From Bdellovibrionaceae bacterium UBA6776 (GTDB taxonomy: Bacteria > Bdellovibrionota > Bdellovibrionia > Bdellovibrionales > UBA1609): a stretch of 64,000 nucleotides of DNA. The stretch covers positions 124,001 to 188,000 of the forward strand of contig DKGG01000039.1 of NCBI GenBank assembly GCA_002453155.1. The letters are read 5' to 3'. Below, in pieces: positions 50,923 through 59,962 of the stretch. Both the position numbers and the translations under genes were made by a program. Numbering within the stretch: the stretch's first letter is position 1; the number at the start of each line of letters is the position of its first letter. The notes below the pieces were generated by a model. The model worked only from the letters and a program-made list of their open reading frames with translations, made no database searches and had not been told where the DNA came from.

Positions 50923-52133
50923 GCGAACGCTTTTACTACAAAGGTGAAGACCTTTTTCTAGCTCGCAGTTCACAGGATCTGGAATTGAAAAAATTCGCAG
51001 ATGGCCACGAACAGGCCTTTTACCTTTATGACTTGGAACCCTTTGAGGAGCGCGCTCAACATTACATTTCCTGTTTTGGTCCAGAGGCTCGCATTCACTA
51101 TGCAATGAAAGCCAACTCCCATCCAGAAATTTTAAAAAGAGCTCGTGATCTTGGTTTGGGTGTGGATCTTGTTTCGGGGGGAGAACTTCAAAAAGCCTTG
51201 AATGCTGGATTTTCAAGGGAACAAATGATTTTCAGTGGAGTGGGAAAGTCCAAGAAGGACTTGGAATTGGCCCTTCAAGATCCCATTTCGCAGATCAATG
51301 TGGAAAGCCCCATGGAACTGGATCGCATTGGGGAAATAGCGAAATCTTTAAAAAAGTGCGCGCGGGTGGCTTTTCGTTACAATCCCAATGTGAATGCGGA
51401 CACTCACCCTTACATCCGCACGGGATTTAAAGAGAACAAATTTGGAATGGATGAGAGTTTTCTTCCCGAATTGACGGATCTTTTGAAGCGTCATGGAGAG
51501 AATGTGCGACTGGTGGGACTGACTCTCCACATAGGTTCCCAGTTGTTAAATGTGGATAGCTCTGTGGAAGCTGTGGAAAAGACCATCCCGGTATATCGCT
51601 ATTTCAACGATTTGGGCCACAAGCTGGAGAGTTTTGATGTGGGCGGGGGCTTGGGAATTGATTATCACAGTGACAACTATGAGAGCGAATTTCAAAGAGT
51701 GGAGGAGTTTGCCAGGCGCGTGCGTCCCCAGTTAAAGAGTTTGGGTTGTCGAATTTTTGCTGAACCCGGTCGGTTTTTGGTGGCGCGCAGTGGAATTTTG
51801 TTGGCGCAGGTCGAGTACATAAAGAAGACGGCGTACAAAAATTTTGTGATTTTAAACACCGGTATGCACCATTTGATGAGACCCTCTCTTTACAAAGCCT
51901 ATCACCGCATTTTGCCTCTTAAAAAAAGAGCGGAATCCAGTTCGTTTCTTTGTGATGTGGTGGGACCAGTTTGTGAATCTTCAGATGTTTTGGGATATGA
52001 CGTTTCTTTGGAGGGCGAACCTCAACAAGGAGATTGGCTGGCCATTTTAGACACCGGAGCTTACGGTGCGGTGATGGCCAGCAGTTACAACTCATTTTCT
52101 CGCGAGCTTGAAGTATGCATTGACCTCACGTGA
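50919..52133 (+). CDS. lysA: Diaminopimelate decarboxylase
   Basis: A 404-residue fold-type III PLP enzyme that converts meso-DAP to lysine. The PLP-lysine motif is YAMKANSHPEILK, with VDLVSGGELQKAL, HIGSQ, GGGLGIDY and EPGRFLV typical of LysA. CDVVGPVCESSDVLG and DTGAYGAVMASSYN give the active-site Cys and Tyr. The GTG at 50919 overlaps the lysC stop. Its last 42 bases overlap, tail to tail, the L,D-transpeptidase gene on the other strand. Confidence 0.95.
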   Translation: MSERFYYKGEDLFLARSSQDLELKKFADGHEQAFYLYDLEPFEERAQHYISCFGPEARIHYAMKANSHPEILKRARDLGLGVDLVSGGELQKALNAGFSREQMIFSGVGKSKKDLELALQDPISQINVESPMELDRIGEIAKSLKKCARVAFRYNPNVNADTHPYIRTGFKENKFGMDESFLPELTDLLKRHGENVRLVGLTLHIGSQLLNVDSSVEAVEKTIPVYRYFNDLGHKLESFDVGGGLGIDYHSDNYESEFQRVEEFARRVRPQLKSLGCRIFAEPGRFLVARSGILLAQVEYIKKTAYKNFVILNTGMHHLMRPSLYKAYHRILPLKKRAESSSFLCDVVGPVCESSDVLGYDVSLEGEPQQGDWLAILDTGAYGAVMASSYNSFSRELEVCIDLT

Positions 52134-52856
52134 GGTCGCAACAACGAATAGAGCTCCACCCTTGATCTTATTGATTACACTTGCGGAAACACCTTGGTCC
52201 AAAGCGGGACATCCCCAACTTCGACCCGCGTAACCTGCGGCCTCATTGACATAAGAAGCGCCGTGAACCACGATGGCTCTGGAAAGGGCATTTGAGTTGG
52301 TTTCACTCAGTCCATCCAAGCGCAAAGAGTATCCATTGGACCCGTAGTAGGTTCCCAAAGTCTTGTAGTATCCAATGGAAGACTGCTTGGATCCAGAGAC
52401 ATTTGAGAAAGAATCCAGATAACCATCATTGTTGGGATCCGAACCTTTTCCATGTGAAGTGAGATAACGGGTGAAGTTTCCAGTTCTTAAATCAAAAAGG
52501 ACAAAACGTTTCACATCACTCTTTTTGCCCAAATCAATAATCACAACATATTGACGGTTCGCAAAGGACTCCCAGTTTGCATTGTAATAATCGCGCACTC
52601 TTTCAAACATGCTTTGAGAAATTCCTGAATTCGAATTCCACTGGGGAAAATGATAGGGTTGGTCCGCCTCTGGAGGAGGATTGTCGTCACCGATGATAAC
52701 TTCAGGTGGAAGATCTTCCGGGGGAGGAACGGGCTGGTTGATGTCCTGCTCCGTCTGATCTTGAGAGGCCATCTGTTCGGGCATCTGTTCGTTGCCGGCA
52801 CAGGCCATTAATGTCAAAGTTGCAAATACAATGGGTAGAAGCTTTAAGTTTTTCAT
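52092..52856 (-). CDS. L,D-transpeptidase-type lipoprotein (YkuD_2/PF13645-like)
   Basis: A 254-residue lipoprotein with lipobox LMAC (Cys19) and a long Pro/Glu-rich linker (PVPPPEDLPPE), then a catalytic domain. The motif RSWGCPALD holds the nucleophile Cys216, and IVVHGASYV the His. This is the murein L,D-transpeptidase-like family distinct from classical YkuD (which reads HGCVR). It likely works on peptidoglycan from the inner face of the outer membrane. Its 3' end overlaps lysA by 42 bases. Confidence 0.85.
   Translation of the reverse strand: MKNLKLLPIVFATLTLMACAGNEQMPEQMASQDQTEQDINQPVPPPEDLPPEVIIGDDNPPPEADQPYHFPQWNSNSGISQSMFERVRDYYNANWESFANRQYVVIIDLGKKSDVKRFVLFDLRTGNFTRYLTSHGKGSDPNNDGYLDSFSNVSGSKQSSIGYYKTLGTYYGSNGYSLRLDGLSETNSNALSRAIVVHGASYVNEAAGYAGRSWGCPALDQGVSASVINKIKGGALFVVATSREVNAYFKLARK
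52122..52137. repeat. perfect 16-base palindrome at the lysA stop
   Basis: GACCTCACGTGAGGTC is its own complement with no loop and spans the lysA stop codon (52131-52133) and codons of the opposite transpeptidase gene. It could be a protein-binding site, or a chance result of coding on both strands. Confidence 0.5.
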
Positions 52857-52909
52857 ACCAACTTTTTCGGGAAAGCTGGCTAAAGGTCTTAGAACTTAAG
52901 TCCAGGGCG

Positions 52910-52922
52910 GATTCATTGAATC
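52910..52922. promoter_or_regulatory. palindrome GATTCA-T-TGAATC upstream of the L,D-transpeptidase
   Basis: Perfect 6-base arms around one base, ~55-65 bases upstream of the minus-strand start at 52856. Position and symmetry suit a dimeric regulator; nothing else supports it. Confidence 0.3.
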
Positions 52923-52984
52923 TGAACTTCTAATTTTTAAAAAAAAGTTTATTGAGCAGACAGTCATTCTCAAATTGGAACAAA

Positions 52985-54364
52985 CTAAATTTTATAAAAA
53001 TCAATTTTGAAAGTGGTGTTCATGGAGGCTGGGCACAATGAAATCAAGGCGCCATTGGCGGCAAGGGCTTCTTGGGCAATGTTTAAACCCACTCCGCGGT
53101 GATTTCCTTTTGAAGAGTACCCGACGCGAAACAAATTTCGAGTGTCCTCGCCGGACATCTTTCCAGAATCACTCACCTCCAAATGGACATGGCGATCTGT
53201 TTCCGAAGCTGAAAACTTAATCCAACGGTCTTTGTTTTTTTCGATGGCATCGATGGAATTTTGTATCAAATTGATCAGAACGATAAGGAGATCATGTCTG
53301 TGCATGGTGACGCAAACTTCTGATGGCAGTACATTTCGAACAGAAATGTTTTTTTCCAAGAGTTCTTTTGTAAAAAGACTTAATGTCAGTTCCACCATTT
53401 CTCTTAAATCTAAAATTTCCTTGGGTCCGCGAGCTTCGCCCTCATAGACTTTCAATCGATCGATTTCCGCACTTAAGAGGGTGCGTACGGGGGAGCCTGG
53501 ATGGTTTTTTTCTAAAGTATAAATCAAATTCCTTCGAACGGACTTCACATCATGAAGAATCTGTTTGGAAAGTCGAACCTGGGCAAAACTTAAAATGGAA
53601 TCTTTCAAGCGCGCCTTCATGGCATCGTTGTGAATCAGATATCTTTCCAACAACGAAACATTGAAGCGAACCATTTCAAGCAAGTAACCCGAAAAGGCTA
53701 AGGGAAAGAGACCTTTGGGGTCAAAAAGAGTCATAGAAATATCGTTGGTTTGCGAAAGCAGGATGGTTAAAATTCCTGAGGTCAAAAGGGGTTCTTTTCG
53801 GATTTGCTTGGGGTACTTAAAAATCAAATAAAGGCACGAAAGCAAAAGGCAGATGCTTGCGGGGGCGAAGACAATAAAAATTGACGGGCTGACAGACATG
53901 TTGCCATAGACCACAGACATAAATTCATTTCGAACCCCAAGGGTGGGTTGGGGCATAAAAAAGAAGGACTGTCCGTCACGAAAAAAACTCAAAACAACAT
54001 CCAAGACAACCAAGGCAGGAACCACCCGAATGGGAGCAATTAAAAAGTTTATGGTGGTTGAGCGAACTCCAAGAAGCTTTGTAACCATTTGAATGTAGAT
54101 GACAAACATCATCCAACCAGAAAAATAGACTCCCGAAAGAACCAGGCGATTGTAAAAATAAGAAGGGGTTCCATAGGTGTAAACAAAGGCCGAAAGGATG
54201 TAAAAAAGCAGGCAAAGACTCAATATCATTTGGGATCCTGCGAACTTTTCGCGGAACCTCAGGTAGTATGAAAAAGACAAAAAGGTGGACAGAATAAAGA
54301 TTCCTGAAGCCGCGGAATAAATGAAGCGGTACACCTGAAAGTAGAAATCAGTTGTCTCAAGCAT
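52985..54364 (-). CDS. 7TM-type sensor histidine kinase
   Basis: A 459-residue protein with about seven membrane helices in its first ~245 residues. The dimerisation helix carries KQILHDVKSVRRNL, so His271 is the probable phospho-acceptor. N-box LINLIQNSIDAIEKN is clear. The G1 box reads DSGKMSGED, lacking the usual second Gly (DxGxG), while G2 (SKGNHRGVGLNIAQE) is nearly normal. The kinase may be weaker or phosphatase-biased. It is divergent from the OmpR-family regulator 51 bases away, presumably its partner, with a shared control region. Confidence 0.8.
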   Translation of the reverse strand: MLETTDFYFQVYRFIYSAASGIFILSTFLSFSYYLRFREKFAGSQMILSLCLLFYILSAFVYTYGTPSYFYNRLVLSGVYFSGWMMFVIYIQMVTKLLGVRSTTINFLIAPIRVVPALVVLDVVLSFFRDGQSFFFMPQPTLGVRNEFMSVVYGNMSVSPSIFIVFAPASICLLLSCLYLIFKYPKQIRKEPLLTSGILTILLSQTNDISMTLFDPKGLFPLAFSGYLLEMVRFNVSLLERYLIHNDAMKARLKDSILSFAQVRLSKQILHDVKSVRRNLIYTLEKNHPGSPVRTLLSAEIDRLKVYEGEARGPKEILDLREMVELTLSLFTKELLEKNISVRNVLPSEVCVTMHRHDLLIVLINLIQNSIDAIEKNKDRWIKFSASETDRHVHLEVSDSGKMSGEDTRNLFRVGYSSKGNHRGVGLNIAQEALAANGALISLCPASMNTTFKIDFYKI

Positions 54365-54415
54365 TTATATTTAATATTCGCGTTACTAAACCAGAACAAT
54401 TAAAAAGGAATGACT

Positions 54416-55081
54416 ATGAACATATTGCTTATTGATGATGACCCATCTTACTGCAATCAGTTTCAGTCTCGCATGTCCCCCTTTTGTGAAGTTCAACCTC
54501 TCAACGAAATTTCTGAACCCATAGAGTCCCTCACTCGAGAGCTTGTGATGAGTGCGGATGCGATTTTGATAGACTTAAAGATGCCCGGAATTGACGGGAT
54601 CACTCTCTACAAACGCTTCCGCGAGATCGAAAATAACATTCCTCCTGTTTTGATTTTAACGGAGTACGAGTCGAAAGATTTTCGTTTGATGGCCTACCGG
54701 GAGGGGATCGACGATTTCATCAACAAAGATGCCACGGCCGAGGAAATTTTTCTTCGAATCAAGAAAGCTTTAGACCACTCTCGATCCCACCTTTCTAATT
54801 TTTCAGGTTTAATTTTGAACCACGGCGACATGAGCTGCCAGTTGGATGGGAAGTCTGTGGAGTTGACTCGCATCGAGTTCCAAATCTTGAAGACCCTTCT
54901 TTGCGCGCCAGATCATCGGGTTTCAAAGCCGGATTTGGTCAACCGCATTTGGAAGCACAAAAAAGTCAGTGCCCATACCCTGAATACCCACGTTTACAAC
55001 CTGAATTCCAAGTTAAAAACTTGGGACAGGGTGATTTCCATAGGAACTACCGGTATAGTCCACATCTCCCCAAAACAGTAA
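54416..55081 (+). CDS. OmpR-family response regulator
   Basis: A 221-residue regulator. Receiver residues are complete: Asp7-Asp9, phospho-Asp53 in ILIDLKMPG, Thr82 and Lys104. The C-terminal winged helix (VELTRIEFQILKTLLCAPD..., SAHTLNTHVYNLNSKL) binds DNA. ATG 54416 has AAAAGGA at the right spacing, whereas ATG 54410 touches it. It is divergent from the 7TM kinase and 21 bases ahead of the carbonic anhydrase gene, which may be in its operon. Confidence 0.9.
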   Translation: MNILLIDDDPSYCNQFQSRMSPFCEVQPLNEISEPIESLTRELVMSADAILIDLKMPGIDGITLYKRFREIENNIPPVLILTEYESKDFRLMAYREGIDDFINKDATAEEIFLRIKKALDHSRSHLSNFSGLILNHGDMSCQLDGKSVELTRIEFQILKTLLCAPDHRVSKPDLVNRIWKHKKVSAHTLNTHVYNLNSKLKTWDRVISIGTTGIVHISPKQ

Positions 55082-55102
55082 GGGGAGAGAAGGTGGAGCC
55101 CT

Positions 55103-55765
55103 ATGAAAAAGCTTGTTAAAGGGATTGTGGATTTTCGCAACAATGTGCGTCCAGGCGTTCGGGAAACCTTTGCCAAGTTGGCTTTGGGTCAATCGCCAGA
55201 TGCCTTGTTTATCGGATGTTCCGACAGCCGGGTGGCGGTCAATGTGTTTGCCTCCACCGACCCTGGAGATCTTTTTGTGGTGCGAAATGTGGGGAATTTG
55301 GTTCCCCCCTCTGGAGATGGAGCCACTTCCGATCATGAGTCCGAGGCCGCGGCCATAGAGTTTGCCTTAGAAGCCCTTAAAGTCTCTCACATTGTTGTTT
55401 GTGGGCATTCCGAGTGCGGTGCCATGCAGGCCCTGGTCAAAGGTCGTGAGAGCCTCTCAAGCCCCAATTTGAAGTCTTGGCTGCAGTTTGGGGAAGTGGA
55501 CCTTTCCAAAGTGAAGGCCTGCCCTCAAGTGGACACCTCCTTGGCTCTTCACGATCAACTTTCCCAATTCAATGTACTGAATCAGTTGGAACATTTGAAA
55601 ACTTACCCCTTGGTTCGCGAACGTTTGGAAAAAGGGGAGCTACAGCTTCACGCCTGGTGGTTTGAACTTCGGCAGGCAGAAGTCTACGCCTTCGATAAGA
55701 ATCAAGAAAAATTCACTCCCTTTGATGAGGAAATTGGTCAGCGCATTTTGGCCCGTCTCAATTGA
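55103..55765 (+). CDS. can: Beta-class carbonic anhydrase
   Basis: A 220-residue enzyme interconverting CO2 and bicarbonate in the cytosol. The zinc ligands are Cys39 (GCSDSRV, with Asp41-Arg43 dyad), His102 and Cys105 (GHSECGAM). The Tyr/Gly-rich RNVGNLVPP block is present. It follows the regulator with only 21 bases and a good AAGGTGGAG site. Bicarbonate for carboxylases is the usual role. Start well supported. Confidence 0.95.
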   Translation: MKKLVKGIVDFRNNVRPGVRETFAKLALGQSPDALFIGCSDSRVAVNVFASTDPGDLFVVRNVGNLVPPSGDGATSDHESEAAAIEFALEALKVSHIVVCGHSECGAMQALVKGRESLSSPNLKSWLQFGEVDLSKVKACPQVDTSLALHDQLSQFNVLNQLEHLKTYPLVRERLEKGELQLHAWWFELRQAEVYAFDKNQEKFTPFDEEIGQRILARLN

Positions 55766-55811
55766 CCCAATCCTGACTTGGCCTCTTTAGAAGATTTGCA
55801 ACAATGCAGAT

Positions 55812-56693
55812 ATGGGTTTTGGGGGCGTGCAATTTTTAGGAGCTTGCGTGGGTTCGGGCTCCAACGACTTAGGGGCCGGTCTTGGGCCTATCAGTTTGGC
55901 CCCTCACTTTAACGATTCTCTTCATTTGATTTCTGAAAACAGGTCCGGCAGGGCTCATCAGGCTCTTCCGGGAATCTTAGAGTTCAATATGAAATTGGCT
56001 TCTTTGACCTCCTTGGTAAAGTCCAAGGGGAAGTTTCCTGTGGTGCTTGGAGGAGATCATTCCTGTGCCATGGGAACCTGGAGTGGAATTTCTGATTTTC
56101 ATGGAAAGCCTTTGGGCCTTTTATGGATAGATGCCCACATGGATGCACATACTTTTGAAACCTCTGAGACGGGGAACATTCATGGGATGCCCTTGGCCAC
56201 ATTGATGGGTTATGGGGATAAAGAACTTTCTCAGTTGATGTTTGAAGGGCCAAAGGTGGATCCAGCGCGAACCGTGTTGTTTGGAGTGCGCAGTTTTGAA
56301 TCGAGCGAGGCCAAACTTTTAGAACAGCTCCAAGTGCGCGTCTTTTTTATGGGTGAAATTTTGTCTCGCGGATTTGAAGTTTGCTGGAATGAGGCTCTTG
56401 CGATTGTGGATTCCGGAAAGGAGGCCTTTGGAGTCTCTTTAGATTTGGATGGCTTAGATCCAAAACTGATTCCTGGCGTGGGAACTCCTGTGGCGCTGGG
56501 GCTTTCGGCTCAAAAGGTCTATGAGGGGTTGATTCATCTTTTAGAGAACCCACGTTTGTCAGCTTTGGAAATCGTGGAATACAATCCCCTCCATGACAGG
56601 GATTTTGTGACTGGCAATTATGTTTTAAAGTTGTGCGATCAGGTGGAAAAGATCCTGGGCAATCGATCCCACTCGAAAGAATTTCAAATTTAG
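55812..56693 (+). CDS. rocF: Arginase/ureohydrolase family protein
   Basis: A 293-residue ureohydrolase with the manganese motifs VLGGDHSCAMG, WIDAHMDAHT and SLDLDGLDP. Sequence FVTGN near the end fits arginase. It cuts arginine to ornithine and urea (agmatinase is a less likely alternative because of IHGMPLATLMG, a typical arginase block). The ATG at 55812 begins just upstream of the first strand; no clear ribosome site. No urease or ornithine pathway gene is nearby. The stop overlaps the nuclease gene on the other strand by 4 bases. Confidence 0.85.
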   Translation: MGFGGVQFLGACVGSGSNDLGAGLGPISLAPHFNDSLHLISENRSGRAHQALPGILEFNMKLASLTSLVKSKGKFPVVLGGDHSCAMGTWSGISDFHGKPLGLLWIDAHMDAHTFETSETGNIHGMPLATLMGYGDKELSQLMFEGPKVDPARTVLFGVRSFESSEAKLLEQLQVRVFFMGEILSRGFEVCWNEALAIVDSGKEAFGVSLDLDGLDPKLIPGVGTPVALGLSAQKVYEGLIHLLENPRLSALEIVEYNPLHDRDFVTGNYVLKLCDQVEKILGNRSHSKEFQI

Positions 56694-58078
56694 ATCTCAA
56701 AACTTTCATTGGGCTCCACCACATGGGCCTCAATGCCGAGTTCATGTTTCAATCGATATTTTAAAGCATTGGCCGCCGGCTCTTCTCCGTGATTGAGGAA
56801 AATGCGTTTTGGTTTTTTCTCGATGTTTTTTACCCATTGAACCAGATCTTCGGTGTCTGCATGAGCAGAAAGTTCATCCATGGTTACAATCTTTGCATTC
56901 ACTTCCACTTCTTTGTGGTGAATGCGAATTTTAGGAAAGCCTTTCTCAAGCAATCGTCCTTTGGTTTCTTCGGCCTGATAACCCACAAACAAAACAATAT
57001 TTTCCGGATGGGGGAGACGAACTTTCAAGTGATGGAGAACGCGCCCGCCCGTTAACATTCCTGCAGCAGAAACCACAATCATCGGTCCATCCCTCATGCA
57101 AAGAAGCATAGAATCATCCGATGATTCGGTGGACTCAAAGCGATGGGAACAAAGAGGGGATTCAATTTTGCTGTCTCCATTCATGTAAAAATTGAGTTCC
57201 TCTTTGTGATTCAAGTAAACTTTCGTGGCTTTAGACGCCATGGGGCTGTCCAGATAAGTGGGGACTTCGGGAATTTTACCTTGGTCTTCCAGCTGTCGAA
57301 TGAGAAAAAGAATTTCTTGAGTGCGGCCGACAGCAAATGCCGGGATGACAAGAACTCCGCCGCTTTTATGGATTTCATTTATGCATTTTGCCAAAACTCC
57401 TCCGGGATCTGTGCGAGACTGCATGCGATCGCCGTAGGTGGATTCGAGGACCAGTTCATCTGTTTCCAAAAGAGAAACAGGCCCTTTGATGACATTTTGT
57501 CTAGGGTTTCCTAAATCTCCACTGAAAGTCAGCAATTTGGATCGGTCCTCTTTTTCAAGCCGAATTTGTACAAAGCTGGAACCTAAAATGTGACCCGCTC
57601 TTAAAAGCTGTAGACTCAAGCCCTCAGAAATATCAATCCACTGATCCATGGGAAGTGGGTGAAACAGGGACAATGCTTGCTCAGCATCATCCACGGTGTA
57701 AAGCGGGTGAGCCGGTCGGTGTTTGGAATGCTTGGTTTCATTGGCATAGCGGGCGTCTTCTTCTTGGAGATGCGCCGAATCCAAAAGCATGATTTCACAA
57801 AGATCTTTGGTTGCAGTGGAGCAGTAAATAGGACCGCGAAATCCTTCGCGGACAAGTTTCGGCAAAAGTCCCGAATGGTCCACGTGGGCGTGAGTGAGAA
57901 AGACAGCCTCAATTTCAGAAGCATATTTCATCGGCGCCCAATTCAGTTCACGAATTCGTTTTGGTCCCTGGTACATTCCGCAATCAATGAGATACTTCTT
58001 TTCTCTAAATTCGAGAAGTGTTTGGCTTCCTGTTACTGTTTTTGCGGCACCCAAAAATTGAATTCTTGCTAGGCTCAT
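56690..58078 (-). CDS. beta-CASP metallo-beta-lactamase RNase-like hydrolase
   Basis: A 462-residue protein. The MBL domain has the metal motif LTHAHVDHSGLLPKL, then GDLGNPRQ-type Asp. The inserted beta-CASP region has LESTYGDR, IPAFAVGRTQE and MLTGGRVLHHL. The C-terminal KIVTMDELSAHADTEDL and IFLNHGEEPA are typical of the YSH1/CPSF-like subgroup (COG1236). It is likely an RNA-processing nuclease. ATG 58078 follows GGAGGG. Substrate unknown. Confidence 0.9.
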   Translation of the reverse strand: MSLARIQFLGAAKTVTGSQTLLEFREKKYLIDCGMYQGPKRIRELNWAPMKYASEIEAVFLTHAHVDHSGLLPKLVREGFRGPIYCSTATKDLCEIMLLDSAHLQEEDARYANETKHSKHRPAHPLYTVDDAEQALSLFHPLPMDQWIDISEGLSLQLLRAGHILGSSFVQIRLEKEDRSKLLTFSGDLGNPRQNVIKGPVSLLETDELVLESTYGDRMQSRTDPGGVLAKCINEIHKSGGVLVIPAFAVGRTQEILFLIRQLEDQGKIPEVPTYLDSPMASKATKVYLNHKEELNFYMNGDSKIESPLCSHRFESTESSDDSMLLCMRDGPMIVVSAAGMLTGGRVLHHLKVRLPHPENIVLFVGYQAEETKGRLLEKGFPKIRIHHKEVEVNAKIVTMDELSAHADTEDLVQWVKNIEKKPKRIFLNHGEEPAANALKYRLKHELGIEAHVVEPNESFEI

Positions 58079-58124
58079 GGTCCCTCCAAAGGGTATAAAA
58101 AGTTGTACCACAAAGGAGTTTTAA

Positions 58125-58724
58125 GTGGCGAACTTTAAGAAGGATTCTCAGCAGCCGTACCGCATTGTTTTAACCGGTGGACCAGGTGCCGGAAAGACCA
58201 CAGCTGCGGATTTGATTCGAAGAGAGATTGGCGACTGTATCATTGTTGTGCCCGAGGCTGCGACAATGCTCTTTGAAGGGGGGTTTCCGCGGTACATGGA
58301 GCCTCATGCGCAAATGGCCACTCAAAAAGCGATTTATCATGTGCAAAGAAATTTGGAAGACGTGCAATCTGCAAATTATCCCGATCGCATTTTGCTTTGT
58401 GATCGAGGCACCATCGACAGCACCGTGTATTGGCCCAATGGGATGGATCATTTTTTTGAATCTCTAAATACTTCTTTGGAAGAAGAACTGAATAGATATG
58501 ATGCCGTTGTATTTTTTGAAACAGCAGCCGTGGGAAACATTTCTATCGAGTCCAACAGTCGGGTGCGAACGGAAAGCCTAAAAGAAGCGGTGGATTTGGA
58601 CCGGAAATTGCGAGCGGTGTGGGGAAGGCATTCCAACTTTCATTTTATTCCCCACAACAGCTCGTTCATTCAAAAATTACTCAAGGCGAACAAAGTCATT
58701 CAGGACATCATTCAAGGGTGGTGA
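58125..58724 (+). CDS. AAA-family P-loop ATPase (AAA_28-like)
   Basis: A 199-residue P-loop protein. Walker A is GGPGAGKTT; DRILLCDRGTIDS provides a Walker B-like strand and ETAAVGNISIESNSRVRTESLKEA a lid. The pattern fits AAA_28 (NadR/TTRAP-type) nucleotide kinases. The GTG at 58125 lies behind AAGGAG. It starts 46 bases from the divergent nuclease start, so the two share a control region. Substrate is unknown. Confidence 0.75.
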   Translation: MANFKKDSQQPYRIVLTGGPGAGKTTAADLIRREIGDCIIVVPEAATMLFEGGFPRYMEPHAQMATQKAIYHVQRNLEDVQSANYPDRILLCDRGTIDSTVYWPNGMDHFFESLNTSLEEELNRYDAVVFFETAAVGNISIESNSRVRTESLKEAVDLDRKLRAVWGRHSNFHFIPHNSSFIQKLLKANKVIQDIIQGW

Positions 58725-58726
58725 CC

Positions 58727-59842
58727 TTACTGAGTGATGTCGGTGTCCGAAGGATCAATGGTCGTCACACTGAGGAGAGATGAAGTCATCGCTTTCAAAT
58801 TTGTTTTCGCCGTTGCAATGTTCGATTTGAGTGCGGTGGCATTGGCATCGCTGGACGCAATCGCAGTCACTCCAGAGCAAGTGGCCGTCCCTAAGCCAGG
58901 GGGAAGATAACATTCGTCGGTGCGATCGGATCCACCGGTGTCATAGAAGTTTCCTTTGATCCCCGTGGAGACATTTCCTGTAAAAGTGTACAGCTTCGTG
59001 TTTTCCAATTGAAAACCTTGAACGGAAGAGACTGCGGAAAAGACCCCGCTGGAGTTCACCGTTCCCACCACTTTCATGCGAACACGACGGTTGTTGGTGG
59101 AATCGGTGTTTTCGTAAGTGATAATTCCATTGTTTTTGTCAAATTTGACGGCCCAACCATCAGAGGCGTTCAAAGCAGCAATGACTCCGCCGGCGTTGTA
59201 GAGATAAAGGTTCACAGTTTCAGAGCTCAATACAAAAGTGACTTTGTAATTGTATGCGGTAGATCCGGAGACTTCGGTGACAGTGAGAGCAACATTCGAA
59301 ATCGTTGCCGAGCCATTTTCGGAGATAAAGGCATTTACATCGGCAGTGGAGCCCCAGCAAGTGGTAGAAATGGTCAGGTTTTTGGTGGTTGTGTTGGATC
59401 CACCAGTGGCCAAGTTATCAAATAGGCCCGCAACTGCCGCTTCGCAGGCCATTCCGCCGGCAATGTAAAGGGCGCCGCGAGCTGTATCCGGGGATTGTGA
59501 GTTGAATGTGGCTTGGCAAAAGCCGTAGGCTGAGGCGATTCCAGAATCTGAGTCTGACATTGTTGCCCCGCCGGTTTTCTTCGGACCTCCGGTGGCGGTG
59601 CAGTAGGTGTTTGCCACTCCTGTCATGGGCCGAATGACCGAGGGATCTTTCAGCCCAAGGGCTGAGGCCGTTGCCACCGTTTGAATGGATGCCAGGGCGT
59701 CACTGGCGCTGTTGATCACCAGGCCATTTGAGTTGATACTGCTGCTTGTGGAAGAGCTCGAGCTCGAGTCCGAAGTGCAGCCAATGCTTGAAATCATAGC
59801 CGTTGAAAAAATAAAAAGTATCAGTCTTTTAGTTGAAAACAT
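58727..59842 (-). CDS. poly-serine lipoprotein of unknown function
   Basis: A 371-residue lipoprotein. Its signal ends SSIGC (Cys21) and the first mature residues are an almost pure serine run (TSDSSSSSSTSSSINS). The mature part is Thr/Ser/Ala-rich and beta-rich with few charges (for example VALTVTEVSGSTAYNYKV), and has Cys pairs (TYCTATGG, YGFCQAT, TTCWGST, DECYLPPG, ATCSGV) that could be disulfides. No recognised domain is seen; surface exposure is likely. ATG 59842 is chosen as it gives a standard lipoprotein signal; the frame extends to 59932 without a site. Confidence 0.65.
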   Translation of the reverse strand: MFSTKRLILFIFSTAMISSIGCTSDSSSSSSTSSSINSNGLVINSASDALASIQTVATASALGLKDPSVIRPMTGVANTYCTATGGPKKTGGATMSDSDSGIASAYGFCQATFNSQSPDTARGALYIAGGMACEAAVAGLFDNLATGGSNTTTKNLTISTTCWGSTADVNAFISENGSATISNVALTVTEVSGSTAYNYKVTFVLSSETVNLYLYNAGGVIAALNASDGWAVKFDKNNGIITYENTDSTNNRRVRMKVVGTVNSSGVFSAVSSVQGFQLENTKLYTFTGNVSTGIKGNFYDTGGSDRTDECYLPPGLGTATCSGVTAIASSDANATALKSNIATAKTNLKAMTSSLLSVTTIDPSDTDITQ

Positions 59843-59962
59843 CTGCGCCGTCCTCTCTGAAGATTTGATCAATGTCACTATTTTAAGAAGGGGGATTTTG
59901 GGTGGGCAGTCCAATTTTTCTTTTGTGATCAAATCAAGATCTTCGTGGGGAGGGACTTTGGT

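Noticed and set aside
59750..59775. GAGCTCGAGCTCGAG as a recombination or regulatory palindrome
   Set aside because: It is explained by alternating serine codons of the poly-serine tract on the minus strand.
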